In this document: piece after piece, positions 15,889 through 24,525 of the stretch
Position numbering within the stretch: position 1 is the stretch's first letter
How the letters are laid out: every line of letters begins with the position of its first letter
Source: JADLFV01 sp964471555
GTDB taxonomy: Bacteria > Planctomycetota > Phycisphaerae > Phycisphaerales > Phycisphaeraceae
Length of the DNA stretch: 32,320 nucleotides
Assembly (NCBI GenBank): GCA_964471555.1
Contig: CAYYGM010000039.1
Coordinates: forward strand, 1-32,320
Reading direction: 5' to 3'
The notes under the pieces: model-generated
Database searches by the model: none
What the model was told of the DNA's origin: nothing
What the model saw: only the letters and a program-made list of their open reading frames with translations
Position numbers and translations under genes: made by a program

Positions 15889-16703
15889 GCAACATGTTGC
15901 GGCCGAACCGTGCCCTGGAAAAGTTGCGTCGCGGTGAACTGGTTAATTGCATCAAGGTCAACCTGGCCGACCCGCGCGTGGTTCAGTTGGTAGGGCTGAA
16001 CGGTTTCGATTGCGCCTGGCTGGACAACGAGCACGTGCCCAACACCACGCGCGACCTGGAGGACGGCATCCGCGCCGCTTATGCCCACGGCATCGATCCG
16101 ATTGTGCGGGTCAAGCGCGGAAGCTATTCGGACCTGATCCATCCCTTGGAAATGGATGCGGCCGCGATCATGGTTCCGCACGTGATGTCAGCAGACGATG
16201 CCCGCCACATCGTGCGCACCACGCGCTTTCACCCGCTGGGCCGGCGGCCGGTTGACGGCGGCAATGCCGACGGCGCATTCTGCCTGGCGGATTTCCAGGA
16301 GTATATGAAGCACGCCAACACGCAGAAGATGGTCATCATCCAGATCGAAGACGTGGAAGCGATGCAGGAGCTGGACGAAATCGCCGCGGTGGAGGGCATC
16401 GACATGCTGTTCTTCGGGCCGGGCGATTTCAGTCAGAGCCTGGGCTGTCCCGGGCGCACGGATGATCCGCGCCTGCTGGACGCCCGCCGCCGCGTGGCTG
16501 AAACAGCGAAAAAACACGGCAAGTTCGCGGGCACCGTGGCGGGCCCATCCCTCATCGAGCAATTTGCCGAATTCGGCTATCAATTCTTCAGTGTCGGCGC
16601 GGATGTGATCGGGTTAGGTCAATACCTGGCCGGCATCGCCTCGCAGGTCCGCGGCACACGCAGGTCATCGGATGGCTCGGGCTCGGTTTATCAGCAGCCC
16701 TGA
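15885..16703 (+). CDS. HpcH/HpaI family class II aldolase
   Basis: 272 residues from GTG 15885, with AGGAG 7 bases upstream and a 4-base overlap with the previous gene. Residues matching the HpaI/RhmA active site are visible: His50 in LDNEHVPN, Arg75 in IVRVKRG, Glu155 in IQIED and Asp181 in FFGPGDFSQSLG. The family cleaves 2-keto-3-deoxy acids to pyruvate (or a relative) plus an aldehyde, using a divalent metal. As the last gene of the operon it is well placed to split a keto-deoxy acid made by the dehydrogenases. No dehydratase is present in the window, so the pathway is incomplete here. Confidence 0.9.
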   Translation: MSNMLRPNRALEKLRRGELVNCIKVNLADPRVVQLVGLNGFDCAWLDNEHVPNTTRDLEDGIRAAYAHGIDPIVRVKRGSYSDLIHPLEMDAAAIMVPHVMSADDARHIVRTTRFHPLGRRPVDGGNADGAFCLADFQEYMKHANTQKMVIIQIEDVEAMQELDEIAAVEGIDMLFFGPGDFSQSLGCPGRTDDPRLLDARRRVAETAKKHGKFAGTVAGPSLIEQFAEFGYQFFSVGADVIGLGQYLAGIASQVRGTRRSSDGSGSVYQQP

Positions 16704-16764
16704 TATGCCGGCCAATTAAGCCAACCCGATTCAGTGCGCGATACATCCGTCCGCCGCGGATCAG

Positions 16765-17835
16765 TTATTCCCATGTGGAAGAATCGATCACGTATGCCTC
16801 GCCGATGGTGTTGAGGAACGTGCCATAGAAGCCGGCATGACCATCGAAGAGATACGCATACGCCCGGCCGTCGGACTGCACCACCGTGGCGACCAGTCCC
16901 AGGATGCGCGAGTCCGCCGAGTAAGCCCGCATGAACTGGATGTTTCGGCCGTGATAGACGCGCTGGTATGAGGGTGCGTAGTACTGGTACTTGCCGTTGG
17001 GTTCACGCTCGGCGAAAAAGTCAATCAGCTTCTGCCGCACGTCGTCACGGAAGCGGAGGTATGACGAGTCCTCCATGTCGGTGACACGGGGCCCGACCAC
17101 CACGCCCAGCACGGCAGATGCTTCACCATAGTTGACCCGCATGATGCGCTGACACCAGTCCTGAAATGGGTGGTGCTGCGTCAGCATGTAATTGGGAAGC
17201 AGCACGGGCCAATCGACATAAAGCGAGTCGATCGTCACCTCGGGCGCCGGCGGTGGTCCCTCCTCAATCACCTGCTCAATCACCACGTGCGGCGCCGGCG
17301 GCAAAAGTGCGGCGGCGGGCTCTACCTGTTGCTGCTCTTGAACCGGTGGCGACGTATGGGACTGCGTTTGAGACAGCGTGTTGGTGATCGGCGGCACCAT
17401 GGCGGCCGCGACCGGCGCTGGGGATTGCTTCTGCGACGTGATCACCGCCGGCGGCAGTAGGTTCGGGTTTTGCCCCATCGATTTGTAGGTGTTGATCACA
17501 AAACGGGCCGGCGCTGAAGAGGTCACCGCCGCGATTTTCTTCTGCTTTTCCTCCTGCACCCACGATGCGTTGCCGGACGCCATCGCCTGGGAGTCAGTGT
17601 CGTCAAGCAGCGCGATCAGATCGTCGTCGGGGGCTGGCGCCGCGCTGATCGGATCAGTGGTCGCTTTTGAGGTGAACAAGCCCAGCAACGCGGCAACGCC
17701 CAGAACGATCAACAGAATGAACCCGACCAGCAGCGGATCAATCGACTCGGGCGGTGCGACGTCCGCTTTGTTTTTCTGAGTGCGGCGGATCATGTCGTAT
17801 TGCTCGGGCGGCACCCAGCAAACATTGCGGTTCAT
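16765..17835 (-). CDS. single-pass membrane protein with proline-rich linker, unknown function
   Basis: 356 residues from ATG 17835, which has AGGAG 10 bases upstream. A short cytoplasmic N-terminus is followed by one membrane helix (LLVGFILLIVLGVAALLGLF, about residues 36-55). About 150 residues rich in Pro, Ala, Gln and Ser (AAAMVPPITNTLSQTQSH, EEGPPPAPEV) make a linker. A C-terminal globular domain of ~140 residues follows, with PFQDWCQRIMRVNYGEAS, RFRDDVRQKLIDFFAE and FYGTFLNTIGEAYV. I do not recognise the domain. The layout resembles TonB-like or other envelope-spanning proteins, but no TonB signature is visible. It is convergent with the aldolase operon and has its own upstream gap. Confidence 0.7.
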   Translation of the reverse strand: MNRNVCWVPPEQYDMIRRTQKNKADVAPPESIDPLLVGFILLIVLGVAALLGLFTSKATTDPISAAPAPDDDLIALLDDTDSQAMASGNASWVQEEKQKKIAAVTSSAPARFVINTYKSMGQNPNLLPPAVITSQKQSPAPVAAAMVPPITNTLSQTQSHTSPPVQEQQQVEPAAALLPPAPHVVIEQVIEEGPPPAPEVTIDSLYVDWPVLLPNYMLTQHHPFQDWCQRIMRVNYGEASAVLGVVVGPRVTDMEDSSYLRFRDDVRQKLIDFFAEREPNGKYQYYAPSYQRVYHGRNIQFMRAYSADSRILGLVATVVQSDGRAYAYLFDGHAGFYGTFLNTIGEAYVIDSSTWE

Positions 17836-17930
17836 GATCAATCACTCCTGCATAGAACCTATCGGCTGTATTGGCGCGCCACTGAGGCATTGGCTGCCCT
17901 CGCATATATTATCGCTCTTTGGCTGATCGG

Positions 17931-17955
17931 GAGGAAGTTTTTATTGAACTTCCTC
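17931..17955. promoter_or_regulatory. perfect 9-base inverted repeat between two minus-strand genes
   Basis: GAGGAAGTT (17931-17939) and AACTTCCTC (17947-17955) are separated by 7 AT-rich bases. It lies about 85 bases downstream of the sulfatase stop and about 95 bases upstream of the membrane-protein start. It has no run of T after it on the minus strand. It may be an operator or a weak terminator; I cannot tell which. Confidence 0.45.
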
Positions 17956-18040
17956 ATCCCTGCGACAGCAGCGTTACCCGTGCATGGCGCTGCGGCCGCC
18001 TGCGGGTCAGGGGCGACATCCGGATGGTGCGAAAAACCTG

Positions 18041-19552
18041 TTAATTCGCTGTGTTTTGAGGAACTGGCGCAGCGGCCCCCGGCAGAGCCTGTCCGGGTGT
18101 CACCGCCTGCCAGCCGTCGTGCAGGAGCTGCGCCATGTGCTCGAGCGCCGCTTGATAACGCGGGTCGTCCGCCACATTCACGTTTTCCTCCGGATCGTTT
18201 TTCAGGTCGAAAAGCATGGCCTGCTTCCGGTCATCCACCTCATACTCGCTGTAGTCATAATCGCGGGTGATGACGCTGTGCCCGGTCAGCACCCAGGTGA
18301 ACGCAGCTTCCTTCCACGGCTGATCAGGCTCGGCCAGTAGCGGCTTGAAGCTCGTGCCCTCAAGGTGTGCGGGCTTCTCCAGGCCTGCCAGATCGCACAA
18401 CGTGGGGTAGAGATCGATCAACTCCACGATGCCGTCGCTGCGGGCGTGATCCTTGTAGCCCGGAGCGCTGACGATCAGCGTGGTGCGCATGGCGTTGTTG
18501 AGCAGATTGTTCTTGGCCCAGAAGTCATGCTCGCCCAGGTGCCAGCCGTGATCGCCCCACAGCACGATGATGGTGTTGCGGCGAAGATCCAGTCGATCCA
18601 GCTCCGCCAAAACGTCGCCCACCAGCTTGTCGATGTAGCTGACGCTGGCGAAGTAGCCGTGCCGCGCCGTGCGATGGAAAAGATCGCTGTTGTATGCGAT
18701 GCCGTGATCGTGATAGAAGCGGATTTCCGGCGAGGCCTGAAGTGCCGCGGGGGCGTTCCTGGGTGTGAAGCGGTTGTCTGCCAGCGCGATTTGTTGCGGG
18801 TCGTACAAGTCCCAGTAGGTCTTGGGCGCGTACCAGGGCAGATGTGGCTTGACGAAACCACAGGCCAGGAAAAACGGCTGATCCATCTGCTTGAGGCGGC
18901 GCAAATCGCTGATAACCTTCTCACAAGTCCGGCCGTCGAAGTAGGCATTGTCAGGCACATCGGGCGATTCGAAGAATGGGCCGCGGTTCCTGATCCCACC
19001 CACGTATTGTGCTGAATCAGGATCCAGGGGCGTCATGTTCTCTTTGGTCAGCGAAAAGGGTTTTTCGCTCCAGCTTCGCTCGGCGGTATGAGCCGGGCTA
19101 TGAAAGATTTTACCGTTGCTGATGGTGTAGTATCCGTGCTCTTTGAAATACTGCGGCAGCGTGGTGATGCCGGGGGCGTCCTTGTCCGGTGAGCATTGGT
19201 TGTCGCGAAAGCGTTCGAATGTCGGCCGCAGACCGGTCAGCAGACTGCTGCGCGATGGTCCGCAGACGGGATACTGGCAATATGCCCGGTTAAACACAAC
19301 ACCGCGCGCAGCCAGAGCGTCTATGTTCGGTGAAATTATCTCGGTATGTCCATAGCATCCCAACTGTGGGCGTAAATCATCGACGGCGATAAACAGCACA
19401 TTAGGCCGTGCATCTTGAGCAGGGGAGGCGTCTGCAGCAGTGCAGGTCGCCGCAGGCCACAGCAGTGCAGTTGAGCCGGCAGCCAGGCAATGCATCAGGT
19501 GGCGGGTCTTGTCATGTTGCATCGTGATGCGGGGTGTGTTCTGCATGGTCAT
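18041..19552 (-). CDS. secreted formylglycine-dependent sulfatase (iduronate-2-sulfatase-like, S1 family)
   Basis: 503 residues with a signal sequence in the first ~40. The sulfatase motif CGPSR (Cys97 to Arg101, within VCGPSRSSLLTG) marks the cysteine to be converted to formylglycine. The metal-binding pair is Asp58-Asp59 in FIAVDDLRPQLG. FVKPHLPW (233-240) and GDHGWHLGEHDFW (333-345) are active-site segments typical of the iduronate-2-sulfatase-like subgroup. The protein needs a formylglycine-generating enzyme or equivalent encoded elsewhere. The start is uncertain: ATG 19552 has no clear ribosome-binding site, and the in-frame ATG at 19546 is an alternative. It lies 88 bases after the heparinase-like lyase, so the pair probably degrades a sulfated polysaccharide. 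Confidence 0.92.
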   Translation of the reverse strand: MTMQNTPRITMQHDKTRHLMHCLAAGSTALLWPAATCTAADASPAQDARPNVLFIAVDDLRPQLGCYGHTEIISPNIDALAARGVVFNRAYCQYPVCGPSRSSLLTGLRPTFERFRDNQCSPDKDAPGITTLPQYFKEHGYYTISNGKIFHSPAHTAERSWSEKPFSLTKENMTPLDPDSAQYVGGIRNRGPFFESPDVPDNAYFDGRTCEKVISDLRRLKQMDQPFFLACGFVKPHLPWYAPKTYWDLYDPQQIALADNRFTPRNAPAALQASPEIRFYHDHGIAYNSDLFHRTARHGYFASVSYIDKLVGDVLAELDRLDLRRNTIIVLWGDHGWHLGEHDFWAKNNLLNNAMRTTLIVSAPGYKDHARSDGIVELIDLYPTLCDLAGLEKPAHLEGTSFKPLLAEPDQPWKEAAFTWVLTGHSVITRDYDYSEYEVDDRKQAMLFDLKNDPEENVNVADDPRYQAALEHMAQLLHDGWQAVTPGQALPGAAAPVPQNTAN

Positions 19553-19640
19553 GTGTCACGGGCGGCTCTGGTGCTTGACCACGGAATGGATCCGCTCAGC
19601 CGCATGCACTTCACGGATCATCCCGCACAATGTCTGAAAA

Positions 19641-21650
19641 TCATTGGCTGGCCGCAGATTGCGAAACCTGAGGCTGATGCGAGCCTGACATATCCCAGGT
19701 GATCAGATCGATCGTCCCGGGCCACTGAACTTTGATGCTCTTGACCTTTGCCTCGGTGTGGAACGTGACAGCCGGAGCTTCAATGGAGCCGTCGGTGGGG
19801 ATCAATACTGCGGCAAAACAAGGGTTAATCGTCTTGCACACGGCCCGCAAACGTGGGAACGAAGCTGGCTTTCGGCCGTCATCGACCTCATACGTGTCGC
19901 TGCTCATGGTCAGCGGTGCAGCGGCATCCATGATTACGAACATCTTTTCCGGACCTGGTTGCTGGTTCTCCCGGGTTGATTCTGGTGTCACAATCGCCGT
20001 AGTGGGGCTGGTGCATTCGATTTGAAGGTCAGGCCAACTTAACATCTGCCAGGTGTATTCATGTTCAGCCTCATCCTGGGCGATGTCGTCGAGGATCAGG
20101 ACGTAAGCGGGGCGGTCTGCGGTGCGCGGCATAAACAGGCAATGCCGCAGGGCATGGTCCATGGGGATATTGGGATGCGGCGCACCACGTTGGCCGACCG
20201 GCTTTGTATCAGTGTATGTGATGTATTCACGATAGGCATCGGTGCAGTCAGCCAGGGCGTAGCCGCAGGTGTCATCATATTGATACTTCACGATCTTACC
20301 GTTGGTGCCAAAGCTCGCGCCTGAAAGCCCCTGCCCGTTGCCGTCAACCAGTATGCAGTTATGTGCCACAGTCTGGCATCGGCCCAGCGGGTCGCGGTTG
20401 TTGCCGTAGCCGGCATCACAAGCCCAGCGTTGACCAAAGCCATAAAGGGTGAAGTGCCCCTTATCCGCCTGGTCGTGGGTGACGATGTAGTACGGCCCGG
20501 ATTCCACGGAAAACATGATATCTGAGCGATCCCAACCGGTGCGCCACACGCACAGGCCGCGGCCTTCGAAATACTCGGCCAAGGGCTCGCCCGCATCACC
20601 CGCTGAGACGGGCGGGATGTCGTTGTACCAGATCAGTCGCAGGTACATATCCATGTCATTACCCGGCAAGTACAGCCAATTCGCCAGGCCGCTGTTGTAC
20701 TGCTTGGCGACCTGGAGCATCATGTTGCCGGGGATGGTATATCCGGTGTCATTACGGGCATCCGTCGCGCTATCGCCAGGCAGGCGGGACATGGCGATAT
20801 AGTGAGTCAGCTTGCGCATGGCCGGTGCTTCAAAAAGGTTCTCACCCCCATGCCGCTTCAATGCGGCAGCGAAATAAACTGCATTTTCCAAGCCATATTG
20901 CATGTATCCGATGCCCTCGTAGTAGGCGCCCTGTTCATCAAAGCCCGCCTCGAACCACGAATGAAGGATAGCTATGATCCTGACTAGATAAGCCTCGGAC
21001 AATTGCTGATCCATGTCAGCCAGTTGCAAAGCCAGGCAACCAGCCATGCCGCCGCAGACACCGTTGTAATTGTGGTAGGGACGCCACCAGGTGCCGGGCG
21101 CTTCAGCTTCCGTGAGGAAGTTCTCAACGTAATCCTTGAAGCAATTAAGGACCATCTCCTTCTCTGTCGGCGAGAGGAACTCGGCAAACATGTCGTACCC
21201 GGTGGTCAGGCCGCGCATCATGTCTCCGCGACCGCCGGCAAATCCTTTGGCCATGTCTTCCTGCGTGACAGGCAAGGCCTCAACATAGCTGACCAGCAGC
21301 TTGACACCCTGATCGCGATACTTCTGCTGGCCGGTCAGATGGTAAGCCAGGCCGAGGTTCTGCATCAGGTCAGTCAGGTGCCGGCCCCACATGTGGTTTT
21401 TGGTGCGTTCGTACTTCTTCTCCAACTTGGGCAATGGATCAGCGGGGTTGGCATAGTCGGCCGACGCGGGATCACAGCGCGCGTCGGCTTTGGCCAGGTA
21501 CGCCTGCCACTGGGCGCGGAGCGGCTGCGATTCTGCCCGCTGCTTCAGGGCTGGCATGTCTGCTTTGGAGAAAAGGAGATTGGGCGTCTCCGCTACGACC
21601 GCATTAGTGAATAGAGCCGTGAATGCCATGACCCATATTCTGAACATCAT
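19641..21650 (-). CDS. secreted heparinase II/III-like polysaccharide lyase
   Basis: 669 residues with a signal peptide (cleavage near AVVA-ETP, residue 20). Residues ~30-330 form a helical toroid of alginate-lyase/heparinase type (MWGRHLTDLMQNLGLAYHLTGQ, WWRPYHNYNGVCGGMAG with His193/Asn194, YYEGIGYMQYGLE). From ~360 comes the beta-sandwich heparinase II/III-like domain, with THDQADKGHFTLYGFGQRWACDAGYG (His392 and His399 are candidates for catalysis or metal binding). Such lyases cleave uronate-containing polysaccharides by beta-elimination. AAGGAG precedes ATG 21650 ideally, and a strong promoter lies at 21764-21792. Pairing with the sulfatase argues for a sulfated uronic-acid glycan; heparin itself is not implied. 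Confidence 0.85.
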   Translation of the reverse strand: MMFRIWVMAFTALFTNAVVAETPNLLFSKADMPALKQRAESQPLRAQWQAYLAKADARCDPASADYANPADPLPKLEKKYERTKNHMWGRHLTDLMQNLGLAYHLTGQQKYRDQGVKLLVSYVEALPVTQEDMAKGFAGGRGDMMRGLTTGYDMFAEFLSPTEKEMVLNCFKDYVENFLTEAEAPGTWWRPYHNYNGVCGGMAGCLALQLADMDQQLSEAYLVRIIAILHSWFEAGFDEQGAYYEGIGYMQYGLENAVYFAAALKRHGGENLFEAPAMRKLTHYIAMSRLPGDSATDARNDTGYTIPGNMMLQVAKQYNSGLANWLYLPGNDMDMYLRLIWYNDIPPVSAGDAGEPLAEYFEGRGLCVWRTGWDRSDIMFSVESGPYYIVTHDQADKGHFTLYGFGQRWACDAGYGNNRDPLGRCQTVAHNCILVDGNGQGLSGASFGTNGKIVKYQYDDTCGYALADCTDAYREYITYTDTKPVGQRGAPHPNIPMDHALRHCLFMPRTADRPAYVLILDDIAQDEAEHEYTWQMLSWPDLQIECTSPTTAIVTPESTRENQQPGPEKMFVIMDAAAPLTMSSDTYEVDDGRKPASFPRLRAVCKTINPCFAAVLIPTDGSIEAPAVTFHTEAKVKSIKVQWPGTIDLITWDMSGSHQPQVSQSAASQ

Positions 21651-21763
21651 GCAATCTCCTTGAAGTGGCTCACGGCTGACATTGCCGGCAGCAGCACCGA
21701 GAGAGCGAAAAGCACAGCGCGATCAGAAACTTACAGGGCTTCTGCGTTCGGATATCAATGCGC

Positions 21764-21792
21764 ATCATAACCTGTCTGATGCACTATGTGAA
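21764..21792 (-). promoter_or_regulatory. sigma-70-like promoter of the lyase-sulfatase pair, overlapped by a palindrome
   Basis: On the minus strand TTCACA (21787-21792) and TATGAT (21764-21769) are 17 bases apart, each 5/6 to consensus. The -35 box is part of an 11-base palindrome, TGTGAATCACA (21787-21797), a natural place for a repressor to bind. The leader to ATG 21650 would be about 105 bases. Nothing else is evident in 21651-21886. Confidence 0.6.
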
Positions 21793-21886
21793 TCACAAAT
21801 CGAATCAGATTGTCATCCGACGTTCAATACGGACGTGGCTTGTCCGTGCAAGGGGACGCAAGGAATGATGTCAGCCTCGTCTTGCA

Positions 21887-22408
21887 TTAAGCAGCGTTGC
21901 TGTCAGGCAGGAACTGGTCGTGGCTGTGTTCCTGTTGCCATCTTGCCGTCAGATCACGAGCTATCTGACGGACCTGGGCCGGCTCAAAGGGCTTTTTCAG
22001 CAGTTGGCAGCGGTCGTGTCGTCCGAGACGGTGATGAATCTGTTCCAGCGTGTAGTCGGACCAGGCTGAACAGATGACGATCAGGAGGTCAGGATCGCAC
22101 TGCCAGAGATGCTCAATGGTCTGTAAGCCGTCCCAGCCCGGCGGCATGCGCATGTCAACAAACGCCATCGCGAAAGGCTGATGTGCGGCCAAAGCCTGGC
22201 GCACTAATTCCAAGCCTTCCCGCCCCTGATAGGCGCTGGTCAGCTCGAAGGCGACACCGCTCTCACATGTCTGTTGATCACCGCCATCGCCGAACAGAAC
22301 AGCTTCGAGCTGGTCGAACTCCTGATGGCTGCGTCCAGGCTTGAGGATCTTGGCATAGTCCTCGTGGATGGCGGTAGTGTCATCGATGATGAGAATGCGC
22401 TGGTTCAT
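21887..22408 (-). CDS. receiver-only response regulator
   Basis: 173 residues from ATG 22408, 5 bases after the kinase stop. The receiver domain has the acidic pair Asp9-Asp10 (ILIIDD), phospho-acceptor Asp85 (FVDMRMP), Ser114 (VICSAWSD) and Lys138/139 (LLKKPFEP). Between the first helix and second strand there is an insertion of about 25-30 residues (around GRSHQEFDQLEAVLFGDGGDQQTCE), unusual for a CheY-sized protein. No DNA-binding or enzymatic output domain follows. It is the last gene of the receptor/kinase operon and is the probable partner of the kinase. Output must come through protein contacts or a further phosphorelay step. Confidence 0.88.
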   Translation of the reverse strand: MNQRILIIDDTTAIHEDYAKILKPGRSHQEFDQLEAVLFGDGGDQQTCESGVAFELTSAYQGREGLELVRQALAAHQPFAMAFVDMRMPPGWDGLQTIEHLWQCDPDLLIVICSAWSDYTLEQIHHRLGRHDRCQLLKKPFEPAQVRQIARDLTARWQQEHSHDQFLPDSNAA

Positions 22409-22413
22409 GGTTG

Positions 22414-24513
22414 TTATGCGGCAACAGGCGTCGGCTGCAATGGCAATATGAGTGTAAACGTGGCGCCACATCCGAGGCCGTCGCTGGTGACGCTCAATTC
22501 GCCACCCAATTCACGTGCCGCCAGTGCGCCGTAGTGCAATCCAAAACCGTGCCCGTCGGTACGAGTAGTAAAGCCATGACTGAAGATGCGGGTGAGGTTT
22601 TCCGGAGCGATACCGGCCCCGTTGTCCGTCACCTGCAAACGTACGCCGTTCTCGATCCGCTCGATGCTCAATGTCAGTCGCTTTTCCGCGGGGGCCATGT
22701 GTTGCATGGCATACTTGGCATTGCTGATAAGGTTGACCAGAATCTGGATCAACTTGTGCTTATCGGTGCTGATAGCGGGCAAATCGGGATCGATGTTGCG
22801 GGTGATGGGGATTTGATGACGTTGCAGGGCGGCCAGGTTGATCTGAACGGCCTCTTCCACCACTTTGGGAAGACTGATGCGCTCGATCGCACTCCCGGTG
22901 CGGGCCAGTGACTGCTGCATGGTGACGATGTGCTTGATATGCTCGACATTCTCCCCCAATTGGCGGATTTCTTCGAGCATCTGTTCTTTCTCCTGTTCCA
23001 TCAGGTTGTGTAATTTATGCAGATAAGGCACCAACTGCCGGCCCTTGGGATCGTCGTGCATGTACTCATCCAGGTGGCCCTGGTGATCCTCCAGCAGTTG
23101 CACGACCTTGGACAGGCTGGCGGTTTTGCTCTGGCGCAAGGAATCGTTGAGGACGGTGGTGGAAATGTTGATGCTGTTGAGCACGTTGCCGACGTTATGC
23201 AGCACGCCGGTGGCGACTTCTGCCATCCCGGCCTGACGCGAGGCATCCACCAGGCGGGCGTTGAGCTGTTCGCGCTCGGCTTCGATTCGCTTGCGATCGG
23301 AGATATCGGCACAGGTCGCCAACACCCCCACCACATGACCCTCGGTGTCGCGCAGAGGCACTCGGCTGGAGAGCATCTGGCATTGGTGATGTTCGCTGAC
23401 GGGGACGGTTTCTTCCACCATCAGGATCGGCTTGCCGGTCTCGATCACCTGCTGCTCCTGTTCGCGGACCGTATCCGCAAAACAAGGAGCAAAGGGGAAG
23501 TCGCGGTCGGTCTTGCCCACCACTTCATCCGGCGAGGAGCAGCCGAGCAGTCTGGCTACGGCATTATTGCAACCGCGATAGACGCCCCGACAGTCCTTCC
23601 ACATCACGTAGAGCGGGATGTTATCAATGACTTCCCGCAGCAACCGCTGTTGAAGCTGTAGTGAGAGTGCCGCCTGCTCAGCGGCATTCTTGGCTTCTGC
23701 CAGGGCGGCCGTGCGCTGCTCGACGCGCTGCTGTAGGTTTTCGTTGAGGCTGCGCAACTCCGTATCGCGCTGGCGCACCGCTTTACGCATGTGATCAATG
23801 GCGCCCGCCAGACGGCCGATTTCGTCTGGAGCCTCGGGAGGAATCTCGCAATCAAAGTCGCCATGTGACATGCTGCCGCTGGCGGCCACCAGCTCATTGA
23901 GCCGACTGGACCAGGCGTTGATACCCAGATAGATGCCCAGGCCGCCCACCGCCATCATGATGATCATGGAGATGACCGTGGTCCACATCTGCTGATTCAG
24001 GGCTTCGTTCATTTCCCGGGTTGAGTGCCCGATCACCACATAACCGACCACCTGGCCGGCGTCGTTGGCGCCGGCGGGATCGGTGGTGTTTCCGCTATCG
24101 GAGAACATGGCGAGTGAGCTATCCTGTGTGATAGGCAGGATGATCGGCTGCCTGGCGGACATGTGACTGTCGCCGTCCTGCTGGCCGGACAGATACAGAT
24201 GCCAAGCCTGCTCATCGCGCACTTTCAACACGAAGGGGTCAGATGAATCGGCGTCGTACACTGCCAGGAAGCAGATGGACGGTTCGCTGGTGAAACTGTC
24301 CACCAGGCGCTCCAACTCCTGACGATCCTTGACCGCCATGGCCAGTTGGCTGATGTAGGCGAAGTTGGTGGCTTCGGCTTCGGTGTCTTCGTGGTGGCTT
24401 TCGTTGAGCAGGCGACGGATATTCCACGCATCCACCGTGCTGGTGACGCCGACGGCCAGCAGCACCAGCATAAAATACAGAATGATTGCTTTAAATCGTA
24501 AAGACCAGTGCAT
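22414..24513 (-). CDS. membrane sensor histidine kinase (HAMP-PAS-kinase)
   Basis: 699 residues. There is one membrane helix at ~9-28, a periplasmic sensor of ~150 residues, a second helix at ~179-200, HAMP at ~201-255, a coiled coil rich in Gln/Glu at ~250-290, PAS at ~290-410 (YRGCNNAVARLLGCSSPDEVVGKTDRDF), and then the kinase core. The phospho-accepting His439 lies in GVLHNVGNVLNSI, a variant H-box. A long helical insert (460-530) precedes the ATPase domain, with the N-box around Asn598, DNGAGI (630-635) and GHGFGLH (654-660). The gene begins 12 bases after the binding-protein gene and is followed by the response regulator. The periplasmic part could read out the substrate-binding protein encoded just upstream; that is inference. 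Confidence 0.93.
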   Translation of the reverse strand: MHWSLRFKAIILYFMLVLLAVGVTSTVDAWNIRRLLNESHHEDTEAEATNFAYISQLAMAVKDRQELERLVDSFTSEPSICFLAVYDADSSDPFVLKVRDEQAWHLYLSGQQDGDSHMSARQPIILPITQDSSLAMFSDSGNTTDPAGANDAGQVVGYVVIGHSTREMNEALNQQMWTTVISMIIMMAVGGLGIYLGINAWSSRLNELVAASGSMSHGDFDCEIPPEAPDEIGRLAGAIDHMRKAVRQRDTELRSLNENLQQRVEQRTAALAEAKNAAEQAALSLQLQQRLLREVIDNIPLYVMWKDCRGVYRGCNNAVARLLGCSSPDEVVGKTDRDFPFAPCFADTVREQEQQVIETGKPILMVEETVPVSEHHQCQMLSSRVPLRDTEGHVVGVLATCADISDRKRIEAEREQLNARLVDASRQAGMAEVATGVLHNVGNVLNSINISTTVLNDSLRQSKTASLSKVVQLLEDHQGHLDEYMHDDPKGRQLVPYLHKLHNLMEQEKEQMLEEIRQLGENVEHIKHIVTMQQSLARTGSAIERISLPKVVEEAVQINLAALQRHQIPITRNIDPDLPAISTDKHKLIQILVNLISNAKYAMQHMAPAEKRLTLSIERIENGVRLQVTDNGAGIAPENLTRIFSHGFTTRTDGHGFGLHYGALAARELGGELSVTSDGLGCGATFTLILPLQPTPVAA

Positions 24514-24525
24514 GAACGGTCTCTC

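Noticed and set aside
16704..16764. A short hairpin ATCCG...CGGAT between the converging aldolase and membrane-protein genes as a terminator.
   Set aside because: The stem is only 5 bases and has no T-run, so it is not distinguishable from chance.
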